A stretch of 64,000 bases of DNA, taken from contig JAIGNY010004464.1 of the NCBI GenBank assembly GCA_020152595.1, positions 22,501 to 86,500 of the forward strand. The letters run 5' to 3'. Origin of the DNA: Chiridota heheva (Eukaryota > Echinodermata > Holothuroidea > Apodida > Chiridotidae). A program made the position numbers and the translations under genes. The notes beneath the pieces were generated by a model, which was not told where the DNA came from, searched no databases, and saw only the letters and a program-made list of their open reading frames with translations. The first letter of the stretch is position 1. Each line of letters starts with the position of its first letter. Below, piece by piece: positions 26,901-38,900 of the stretch.

Positions 26901-29900
26901 CTGAATGGTTCACAAATGTTTTAAACCATGCCAAAAAGGAAATTTGCTGTAGTACTGTATCTTACATTATTAATTTGCTTACTAAGCAATACATTGATGA
27001 AGTATCATTTGCATTGATGGGAGTATCAATTACATTGATAGAGTATCATTTACATGATAATTGTTCGTATTTGATTGAGCCAATTAGTATAATAATTTAC
27101 TGGAAGTTTGAAATATTGTGTGATCAAATATCACCTTGTCAAAATTGATGGTTTAATTCAGAGTTGGAATTAATTATACAATTTCCCACAGTTCTGAATG
27201 AAGGTGTATCGAAAATCTTCCCACAACAATCGTGACAGAAATGATGTTAATGTAGTATATGCATCTTTATATGCTTCCTCTTCCACAATTTAATGTACTA
27301 TTCATCGCACAATTACATGGGGGACGTTTATAAACACATATTTACCACATACTCTGTTGCTGAATACATTTTTATTTTCATGAAAAAATATTTTTTTGCC
27401 ACGAGTTTCCTGTGGTTATAATCGCCAGAACAGTAGATTTGTTCAAGATTTGATTTACATACATGACTTACTTTTATATATGCGCATGGAAAATGAGTTG
27501 ATTAGTTGTAATATTTATTATAGCTACTGTAGCTAAATCCATCCCAGCCATTAGGCTCATTAGCTAGTGCTTATCTCTGGCTTCCATGATGCAACATAGG
27601 GTAGGGGGCTATGTGGGACATGGGGTAGGAGGTCATGGGGACATGGGATGGGATGCTATGTGGGACATAAAGTAGGATGTCATTGGGACATTGGGAGGAA
27701 TACCATGTGGAACATATGGTGGGATCCAATGTGGGATATAAGGTGGGATGCCATGTGGGACATTAGGTGGGAATCCACTGATGAGGACATAAGGTGGGAT
27801 GGTAGGGGGACATAGGGAGAGATGCCATGTGGGACACAGGGAGGGATGCCATGTGGGACATAGGGAGGGATGTCATGTGGTAATTATGGTTGTATTAATG
27901 TGGAACATACATGTAGGATGGGATCCATATGGAACATAGGGTGGGATACCATGTGAGCCATAGGGTGGGATGCCATGTGGGACATTGGTGGAATGCTATG
28001 TGAGACATACTGTATGGTGGAATGCCATATGGGACACAGGTTGGAATGCCATGTAGGTCATAGGATGGGATGCCATGTGGGACATATGGTGGAATGCTAC
28101 AAGAGACAAGGAATGGGATGTCATGTGGGACATGGGGTGGGATGTCATGTGGGATATATGGTGGAATGCCGTGTGGGACAAGGGATGGGATGGGTTGTCA
28201 TGTGGGACATGAGATGCCATTTTTATAATTGGCCGATTGGTCATATGATATGTGTGTGTCAATTTGCATGGGCATGTGTGACCATGACAATCTTTACTGT
28301 TCTAGTAATTGTAGTGAGACAAAAATGAATTTTGTAGAACTCGTTAAAGCAAATACAAGCAATATATCTTCCTGCTTGCCAGGTTGTTAATGTTATTACT
28401 GCTTTCGCAAGTTAAAGATAATGTTATTTTGGTAACTGTATTACCCAGCACATTTTTAGGACAGTGAATGTTGCAAGTGAATTAAAAAAGTTTTATATTA
28501 AAAGAAAATAGAGGATTCTTCAGATATAGATATGTTAAAAAGCAAAACACTTGTCTACCACGCAAGTCTTTGTATCTTACACTTCCATTGCACTATTTTA
28601 TTACCAAGGTTTGATGATTGGATATGATTGGGGAGCACCTTAAATCACTTTTTGAAAGGTGTGAAAGTGGGTGTACCAGATTGAAAAATAATTACAATAA
28701 GTAGGGAGAGGTAGAGATAAGTATCATATCTTACATGTTGACCAAAACAGCTATCAGGAATAGACCTGTAGCAAAATTGCTATATGGTGTTCAGAATTAA
28801 CCCTACCTCAAAATGGAAAGGTGGCCAAGTACTACTTTTAAGATTTGCTGTAATGAGCTAATTTAACCTAATTGTGAAAGGAGTTAGTGCATAAATCTTT
28901 ATCACCAAACATTCTGATAGTGATTTATTGCTTTGAATCTCTTTACAACATTTTTAATGTTCAATGACGTGATTAAAAACTTATGGCATATCAAATGTCC
29001 ATTTTTATCCTAGTTATAACAAATATATAAATGATGTATGCTTAGTTCCCACTATGTATATGGAGACTTATCACCTGTGCAAATATATTATTCAACATAA
29101 AATTGTGTATATATAATAATCTAACATGATTGAACATGTGAATTTGTTCTGCAGGTTGCAGTGATTATGAGCAACTGTTCACAGATGGTGCTACCCTTGG
29201 GAGGTTATCTGCATCCTCCGGTGTAAGTGTCTTTGTTGTTTATTTACACTAATGAAACCCAGCCCTTGAGAAATGAGATAATTGTCTTCAAGTAGGAAAT
29301 ATATGATAGGTGCAGGTACATTTGTTATTATTGTAATAACGCTCAGGCTTTGGTGAGAATTAAACGTGATGAACCAACTCGTGAAAAAAACCCACCAACT
29401 TTAGAAACAAACACGAAGTCCTGTGACAAATTATGAAATGTATCAGTAATCAAAAGAGATAGATATAAACAAGGCAGAGGTGTAATTAATTTCTAGTAAA
29501 TTTATGCATAATATTTACAAGAATCTGTTTCAGAAAATACAAGTCTACATGTTTGCACAGAAACACATCTGAACATAACAGAAGCCAGTGCCCAGCTGAT
29601 GGAATGACCCAAACTTTGTGGTGGTGATCACTTGCCCTGGATATGACGCATGCGGCAGAACAGAGTGGGGATAGTACCGGTCAATTCTGTCGCATGCACC
29701 ATACCCTCGATACAGATAGACTTGACTTGAAACCTTTGTACTCTGCGTGGAACATGGATCACAAGGTCACCCTTCAATCAGTGGAGGGACTCCATGTTGT
29801 CCAGGGTTTTCCTCTCTTGCGTTTCCCATGCGGGTGCTATCTAAGCGCATGGCAGACAACACTAAATGGTATTCTCATTGTGTGACCAAGCCATCACCAC

Positions 29901-32900
29901 TTCCTTGTCCTGATTTGTATGTCAAGTGGATCTTGACTTGTGTGGTGCCGGCGTCAAATAGAAAACACATGCAATCATGAGATACACCTGTGATACACAT
30001 GAACCAGTGATGCTACAGCATCATATTAACCTTAACGACTATGACTGACAACGAAACTTGAATATTTATCCTCTTCATGTTTCTATTTATAGGTTGGGGA
30101 ATTAATAAAAAACAGTAATTTATGTTCTTAACTTTTTACCATTCACTTGAAAGGAATGGGAAGATAATGCAAACTTGGATCTTAATGAATCCAGGTCTAG
30201 AGCATCAAACATTCCATTACTTTAAATGAAGTTCCTACAATTTTTGAAAAATCCTTCCACACCATTAGATATTATTATCAAGATGGGTTTGATACTTTTG
30301 TGTTAGCAGTGAAAAGTTGTTCTAGTAGATAGCAAGCCCTCCTCATTGGTATGCCATTAAGCTAGTATTATCATCCTCTTTGTGGATTTTGTATTTGACT
30401 GGAAGTTTTTTCTTGTATGCTTTTTTATTCCCTTGGTACATTGTGAACTATTTATCTCATGATTGTTATTAAACATCAAGAGCAAGTCTAATACACAGAT
30501 TATTTTAGTTTCATAATCAGACAACAAAACTGAAGAATGTTTTAGAATCATCACTTTTGACATCAAGTTACCTAAAGTTGGCGGTTGCAGATGAAGCTAG
30601 TGTTCGATCAGTTCAACAATGAGAATTGTGCATCTTTCAACTGCATTCTTTGTGTGCTTTTGTATCATTTAGATGCTTTAATGGGATATTACGGAACTCA
30701 TTCCTAAAATGTTTTACTATTGAATTGACAGGAAACATTTGCTGTAAAATTTTACAATCTTGAGTCAGCATTGTTGACTCCTTGTGGAGAGATGGAAACC
30801 CAACTGGCGAAGAAGAAACTCATTTTGTCGGACTATCTTCCCCCTGGTATCAGCAAGAATGGCAACAGAACAGAAGACATTGGTGAGTTGCTGCATTTTA
30901 TGACTTATCCTCTTTGGTTGATACTATCCTTAAATCCTCTGCTTGGCTGTAGCGTAATTTTCAAAAATTTGTATCATTTGAAAGGCAAAAATTTTGTACT
31001 CAAAACATTATTTTCTGTTTACTTTTTGTGCATGAAAATATCAACATTTAAGATCTAGTAAACAATATTTGATTAGGTAGGAATGTTAGGTTGGTTTGGT
31101 CACAGCACACAAACAAGCATTCAAAGATGGGCCTTAGTGGTTAATAAGTAAGCCTTAGTAGGGCCTGAGTGGGGCTAAATGGTCAAATTCTTGGAAAATT
31201 TGTGATTAAGTTTTAAATTTTTATTTGAAAAATCATCAGTGTTCAGACATGTATTTTTTTTCCTTTTGTGCATAATTTGGTGTGTGTGTATCTTGAGACA
31301 GTTACACGCAAAATAGGTTGCCTAGCATATAATCAAGGGATACCTTGGTCATTTCTTGGTTTGTTTGCATATTAATTTTTAATAGAGACAGAGTAAAGCT
31401 ATTTTTATGATAATATTTGTAAATGTAACAATATCTTATGTACATCAGCACTCTCCATATTTTCCTCAAAATCCACCGAGATCATTTCAAAATAATGCTT
31501 GCACAATTTCGTCACCCATTTTGTAGACCCTACATTAGAATCTGACATGGCCTATCTTGGAGTTGGAAAAGAATTTACCATCTGCAGAGTGAAGTCTGGA
31601 AAGGTAAGACTTTTAATGATATTTCCTTAAAAAATGTTAAAGTTTTTTCAGAGACACTTAGGTTGAAGACAAGTTTTTTTAAAAAGGCTACAAAACATTT
31701 GATATTTCCTTAAACATAACTGTAAGATGATGTAATTTTCCAATATTCTTCAGAGATCCTCAAGTAACTCTCATAAAACTGGAGGTTTAAAATCCTAAAA
31801 TTGTCAAAATATTTGTACATGATGTTATGTGCTGTTAAACACCATGAAACCAAAGCAAATGTGATATTTGTTATATTAAAGTGTGAAGAGCTATTATTGG
31901 AAGTGTCTTGATCATGTTGTGTGCAAAGTAGTCATTGTGATTTCAGGAGTAGCAGTGGTCAAGTTTATAATGATATTTCTGAGGAAGTTAATTTATGACA
32001 TAAGATATATTATACTGTATTCACTTTACACAACATTTAATGGAGAATTGTACCAAGCACATATTTTTTAGTCACTTTTTAGTTCAATTAATTTAAAAGA
32101 AGCAAAAAGTTAATGTTGGAAGTTACAGTACCATGCATGTGTGTAGCAAAGCAAACTTCAAGATGTAAATGCTTGTTGTTGCGTGAGGAATGTAAATATC
32201 AAGAAATGCATATAAGTAGTGGCAAACAAGTTAAGAACACGGTGGCACAGTGGGATATCAAACCTTTTTAAATATATGTAGACAAATCAGACTCCGTTTT
32301 TCATGGGTTTTGCATCACGACAAAGTGAGATATTAATGTTGAATAAAATACACAGCAAAAACTTTAGATATCAGTGCAGTACAGGTAAGTGTGTATAGAA
32401 GTTACATCAATGCATAGATTCCAAATCTTTCTTGTTGTATATTTCAAAGAATGTACTTGTAGTTTTATCTTCATAAAAATAAGATAGGAAGTGCAATAAG
32501 AAGATTCAAAGAAGAGAGTTGAAGGTTTATGGCATATCAAAAGATACAGAGTGAAAATATATTTGTACATCTGAGAGTACTTTGTTTGGGACACTTAAAA
32601 TCCTTTCAATTTTTGTGCAGTATTTTTTTCTTTTCTTTTTGGAAATTAAATTAGTTTCACATTGCAGATATAGTATGTAATTCTTTTAAGATTAAAGATT
32701 AATTATTATATAATCAATAAGTCATAATTTGAAGAAAACAAAAGATTACCTCATTGTATTTGATTGCTTTTCTCTTCTAGATTTTCTTGGCAGGAAAAGG
32801 CCAAAGCTTGGGCATGAAGCACTCTAGCCCAAGCAAAGGTATCAACAAGTGGACGGAGCTCACACTCAGCAAAGCGTCATCTTTCTCAGATTGTAGCGTG

Positions 32901-35900
32901 TGGCACGAGGGTCAGCCAGCGGTCTTTCTGGCTCAGGATGGACATGCCTATCTTTGTCTGTCAGGTCACGCTGAAATAGGAGAGCAAGGTCAGTGCTGAT
33001 CATTGGTGCTTTGTTATGAGGTTTTATTGTCCTAGATCATCTTTCTAGTTTGGGGTTTACTTTTGTGGAAAAATTTGTTGTCATAGTAATCAAATTTGCA
33101 TTGTTAAAACTTGATGGAAGTTTTATGTAAGGGATGTATCTACCAGTCATGTACCGCAGTTTTTGATTTGTAATAATATAAATCTTTTAATTGTAAAAAT
33201 ATTAAGTAAATATTTGCCAAGCTAAGCTTAATCCATCCGAGCCATGAGGCTCATAGGCGGGTGCTTATACCTGGTTTCCATGGTGCAAGCAGATGAGAGC
33301 ACATGACTCCCCCTGGACGGGACATCAGTCCATCACAGGTTAACTCCCTAGCAGTGCTGGTACTCATTTTACAGCTGAGTGGACTGAAGCAAGTACAGTC
33401 AAGGGCCTTCTTCAAGGACACAATGCAGCAGCACTCATGGCTAGAATCAAAATCGGTACCTTTGGCATACGAGCATGACTCCTTAACCACTGAGCCACTG
33501 CACCTCATACGAGCATAACTCCTTAACCACTGAGCCACTGCACCTCATACGAGCAGCATGACTCATTAACCACGGAGCCACTGCACCTCATATGAGCAGC
33601 ATGACTCATTAACCACTGAGCCACTGCACCTCATACGAGCAGCATGACTCATTAACCACTGAGCCACTGCACCTCATACGAGCAGCATGACTCCTTAACC
33701 ACTGAGCCACTGCACCTCATACGAGCAGCATGACTCCTTAACCACTCAGCTACTGTGCCTCATTAAATATTTGCTAGAGTTCTCCTAATCTCTTGATTAT
33801 TTACTTCTTGGTTATTTGCTTATCTCACTACAGGAGTTGCTGTATCACAGTGAAAAATATCATGTTTTACATAGTGGTGATTTAAATATGAAACAAAATT
33901 TGTTATGATATTCTAAATGAAAATCTTGTTTTTTCAATAGGTCGTCGAGTGGCAAAATCCTCAAAACCCATCAAACTTCAAGGTCTTGAAGGTAAAACTC
34001 CAGTGCAATGTTCATGTAATAATGGTACTACGGCAGTGGTCACAGCAGAGGGAGAGCTCTTTCTTTTTGGAAAATTATTCCCATACAGAGATGACCAAGA
34101 AGCTGACCAACTGCCAGGTGAGATGTTCGATGTGTTTGTTTGTCGTACCGTAGGTCGCTTAAATGAGTTATAGTGTGAGTCTTCATGAGCAATAGCTGAC
34201 AGTCCTATTGTAGCTGGACAGCTTAAAGGACAAGTATGGAAGTAAATCATGTTCAAATATGCAAGACTTAAGACAATTAGAGAAGTATACTGATGAGTAA
34301 AGACATCAAAAATCCTTTTCATGACTTGATATTGAATTGTAAAGATCATCTCATAAGCATTTTTAAAGACGAGTGGCTGTTGCAAATCGAGTAAACCTTC
34401 TTTCTTTATAGGAATATAACTTCTTACTTAAGGGTTGTCTCATATCATATAAGTAATTCATTTAAATTTGCTTTCAAAGATATAACATAAAACACACATA
34501 CCAGTATATAGTACCAGTGAGAAGGACAGTTTTACAGAATAAAACCTTTTTTTAATTTTATTTTCAGGATTGGTTACTTGTTTGAAAGATGTTCGGATGA
34601 AACAAGTATCGCTGGGTAAAGCTCACGGCTGTGCCATCACTGACACAGGTCAGGTCTACACATTTGGGGTCAATAGCAAGGGTCAGTGTGGCAGAGGGGC
34701 TGCTTCTGTTGACATTGGAAAAGATGGTAAGATTGCTCAAATTCTTTACCTATCTAATATCCTTTTAATTGTATTTATTTTTTGGCCATGGACCTTTCTT
34801 GCAAATGATATTGTTTTTGCTAAATTTGCATGAAGAATGATTCGTTTTTCTATTAAAATCCAGAGTTTTAGCTCGACTATTCGAAGAATAGTAGAGCTAT
34901 TCTACTGCCCCCAGCATTGGCGTCAGTGTCGGCATCCGTTTAAAGTTTTTGTAAACTTTTTGTTAGAGCATTTGGTTAAATTTTTCATAAGTTATTAATG
35001 GTGTACATTCATGTAACTTGGCATAGGAGTAGAGGACATAGGCACTGTTTAAATGAGCATGATTGGAGGGGGGATGCATACTAATTAGCTTATTTGCATA
35101 AGCTAATTAAGAAGGCAGGTAGCTCAGTCGACTGAGCATATGACTGAGATGCTGAAGGTCCCAGCTTCGAGTCCAACTGCGATTTAACCAGCAATTTTTC
35201 CACAGACATGCATAACGATATATGCTGACATCAAGCACAGAGGTTTGTCTTCTGCATCACACTTTCTCCCTCACCCAACCTTTGTGAAAAGTGGCCAATT
35301 GTTGGGTGGTGCTCACTGTGCTTCGCAGGGGACGTAAAGCCGTCAGTCCCGATGGTAGGAGTTTGACCTGCCTGGTTCTCTGAACACTTCTTGAAAAGAG
35401 CAGGGTGTTCACCTGGTGTTCATCCCCTTTCCATCCTGGCAAACTCATCGGGTACACACTGAAAACAAGTCATTGTGACTTACGTGTGCTTTCCCTGGCA
35501 TATGTCTAAAAGTTAAATACAAATAATAATGAAAATATTTGTCTGGTTAGAAGTTTTTGGCTAAAGTTTTCATAACTTAAGTTATGAATGGCATAGGGGT
35601 AGAGGACATTGGTACTGTTCAAATTAGCATGATTGGAGGGTTGTGTGTGTAATTATTAGCTTAATTGCATAGCCATGAAAATATTTGTCCTGTTAAAATG
35701 TTTTTTTTTCATAACTTAAGTTATGTACATTCATGTAACTTGGCATAGGGGTAGAGGACATGGGTACTGTACAAATGAGCATGATTGGGGGTTGTGTGTG
35801 CATACTTAGTAACTTATTTGCATAGCAATGAAAATGTGTATATCTATGATCTCTTAGATTAAAGTGGATGTGGGGATTTTGCTTGCACAAATGATAATGT

Positions 35901-38900
35901 ATGTGAAGAGCATTATCTACTCTTACTGGGGAGGTGAAGTGCGTATTGTTGAGGTTATTTGCATAATAATAGACTTTCATACAAAATGTTTCAAATGAGC
36001 GCATATCTAAGTTATGAATGGTGTTCATTCATGTAACTTAGCACAGTGGTAGAGGACATGGTAATGTTCAAATGACCATGATTAGGGGTTGAGTGTGCAT
36101 TCTATTTAGCTTATTTGCATAACAATGAAAATATTTGTATCTATGATATGTCTTGAATTAAAGTGCGAATGAGGATTTTGTTTACACAAATGATCATATA
36201 TGTGAAGAGCATTGTCTACACTTAGGGGTTAGGTGTAATGTGCATATTAATTAGGTTGTTTGCATAATAATAGACTTTTGCATAAAATATTTAACCAGAG
36301 ATAATAACTTGTTGCAGGGGTAGAGGACATGAGTACTGTTCAAATGAGCATGATGGGGGAGGGGGTGGGGGGTGGGGGGGGCTGTGTGTACTTCACTAGT
36401 TTGCTTATTTGCATAACAATGATATCTCTCAAATTAAAGCGGGTGTGAAGATTTTGTTTACACAAATAATGATATATGTGAAGGGCACTGTCTACACTAA
36501 ATAGTGAGGTGTAGTGTGCCTATTAATTAGGTTATTTTCATAACAATAAACTTTTGTACAAAATAATTAACCTGAGATTAATAACTTGGTTCAGCGGTAG
36601 ATGGCATTGGTACTGTTCAGTTGAGCATGATTGGGGAAGGAGGAGGGGGGAGGTTGTGCGTGCATACTAATTTGCTTATTTGCATAGCAATGAAGATATT
36701 TGTGTCTGTGGTATCTCTTGAATTAAAATGGGTGTGTTGATATTGCTTGAACGAATGATCATACAGTATCTGTGAAGAGCATTGTTCACACTGAATGGTG
36801 AGGTATAGTGTGCATAATAATTAGGTGTTTGCATGAAAATAGACTTTGCTGCAAAATGTTTGACCTGAGATCAAAAATATATGGCAAGCGAGACTAACGA
36901 ACTTAACATTTCTAGTTTTGTTATGATATTACATTCCTGATATGAATAGGAACCAAAATGTTTGTCTTGTCATGAATAAAGAAGAAAATGAAAGTTTCCT
37001 CACTTCTAAAGAGTTTTAAATTAGGTGTTTGGGAAATTACAAGATGACACAATGATATAGTAGCTGAAGGAATTAAGATGAGGGTGGGATTTCATGTGGG
37101 ACAAGGTGGAATTGTATGTAGGGCAGGGTGGTGTGAGATGATGGTCAGGATGCGTTGGTATGTTGGACGGTGGGTTGGCATGTAGAACAGGGTAGGTTGG
37201 CATGTGGAACAGGGTGGGTTGGCATGTGGAGCAGGGTAGGTTGGCATGTGGAACAGGGTGGGTTGGCATGTGGAGCAGGGTGGATTGGCATGTGGGACAG
37301 GGTGGGTCAACATGTGGGACAGGGTGGAATGGCATGTGGTGGGGTGTCATCTGGATTTCAGTTGTGATGGTATGTAGGTAATGCAAGTAGTGGAATGACA
37401 TACAGTATCTAGTTTTCAGGTGTGATTGCATGGAGTATAGACGTGGGCTGACATTTGGGGCAGGTTGGGATGGAATATGGGACAGTCTGGAATATGCATT
37501 ATTAATGATGAGGGAATTTGTATAATTTCCAATGTCTAGTTTGTTATACGTTAAGCAATATTGTTTCGCATAATTTTGCTTGAATGTTATTGTACATTTT
37601 TCATGCTGCTTGACTTTGCTTGACACACATATTTTCTTAAATTAGAAGTTATATTACAATCCAGGATGCCGTTTTGTGAATGTGTAGGGGTTGGGGAGGG
37701 CACAGATTGGAAAGGGGGCTTAATGACATTCTTTTATTGACATTGGCAAGTCAGGGCCTCTCCTTTCTGTGTTGTTCAATTGATAGAACTAAAAGAGGTG
37801 TTGTAGTTACAAAGACTGCTAGTTTTTATGGTTTTCTGAGTTACTGCATGGGTGAGGTACTCTTGAGCTTTTTTTGTCTTAAAATATCTGAGAAAACTTA
37901 AAGATATTTTGAAGCTTGTAAAATGTGTGAAAATGAATAAAGCAAATGAAAATGTAAGTGCATCTTTCAAAGCTCAAGTAATTTTAAATCATCTGCCCCG
38001 GCTACCATATTTCTGTATATACTTCCCTCTATACGCCCATTCTCTATACTAGCTTTGAATAGTCGAGCATACTGTCCTTCTGACAGTTCTTGTTAATGTA
38101 AAAGACTTTGGTGACAATTGCGTTGCTGTAAAATTAGGGTGAAAATAGTTTTGGTTTTGACTTCAGCTGCCTCCAGCTGAATTTAGATGTTTTAATGAAA
38201 AATAACTTGGGTCTTTTGGATTGGGGGTATGGCCTCATAAAACAGTCAAGTGCAAGGGCCTTTACTCATATTGTTTCACATCATATGGTTGGTGCATTTT
38301 TCAGACAAATCAGTTGAAACAAGGATGTAAAATGTTGGAGTATAATCAATGGGAATATTGCAAAAAATGAATTGATTAAAGTGTAAAATACTGTTAAACT
38401 GTTTAATTTGTTCATGTAAAATCTCTACATGAACTAAATTACTGGAAATGGCAACTCCCATTCATTTATCTTTGATATAGTTTTTACTACTCTTTTGAAC
38501 ATTTTGTGATAAAGTTGAGATTCAACATCATTGATGTTGTGGTTATGAAATATTATGATTTGTTATAATCATTGTAGTTAGTGTTGTTTGGTATGATGTG
38601 TGATTTCAGGGTATGTATTTTCCACTTTGCCACAGGAGAGAAGAACGAAATGATTGTGGGAGATGCTGAGGATGAGTTTGAGGAGGATGAAAAGGACAAA
38701 GTTGAGGATGCCTGTGACCATGACTGGCTGCAGTCAGATTGTCTCATATGCAGCCAGTGTGGGGAGTGCACTGGTTACGGTGCCCAGTGTATAAACAGTA
38801 CTCTACCAGGACGAAGACCCGGAATGTGAGTAACCATTGGCCAGTAATATGAGTTATTACTTAACTACAGTACTATTGTGTAGTTTGGTGGTAGATTTAT

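Larger units (their letters stand above)
34869..38094. mobile_element. Helentron/HINE-like element, long copy (3.2 kb), with internal tandem repeats
   Basis: The 5' end carries GCTCGACTATTC (34871-34882), which with GAATAGTAGAGC (34886-34897) forms a hairpin with a GAA loop. The inverse GAATAGTCGAGC lies at 38057-38068, just before a 3' hairpin ACTGTC-CTTCT-GACAGT (38071-38087) and TTCTTGTT. The core holds units of about 271-298 bp (GTAGAGGACA words at 35751, 36049, 36320 and a variant at 36597), a SINE, and a 22-bp minisatellite. A shortened relative lies at 40762-41850. Subterminal inverted repeats, a 3' hairpin and core tandem repeats are the hallmarks of non-autonomous Helentrons (HINE/DINE-1 type). 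No clear target duplication is seen. Confidence 0.7.

Noticed and set aside
35103..35175. tRNA gene
   Set aside because: Box A and B are present, but the arms do not form a cloverleaf and a SINE body and tail follow. The same reasoning applies to 26638-26705 and 42662-42735.
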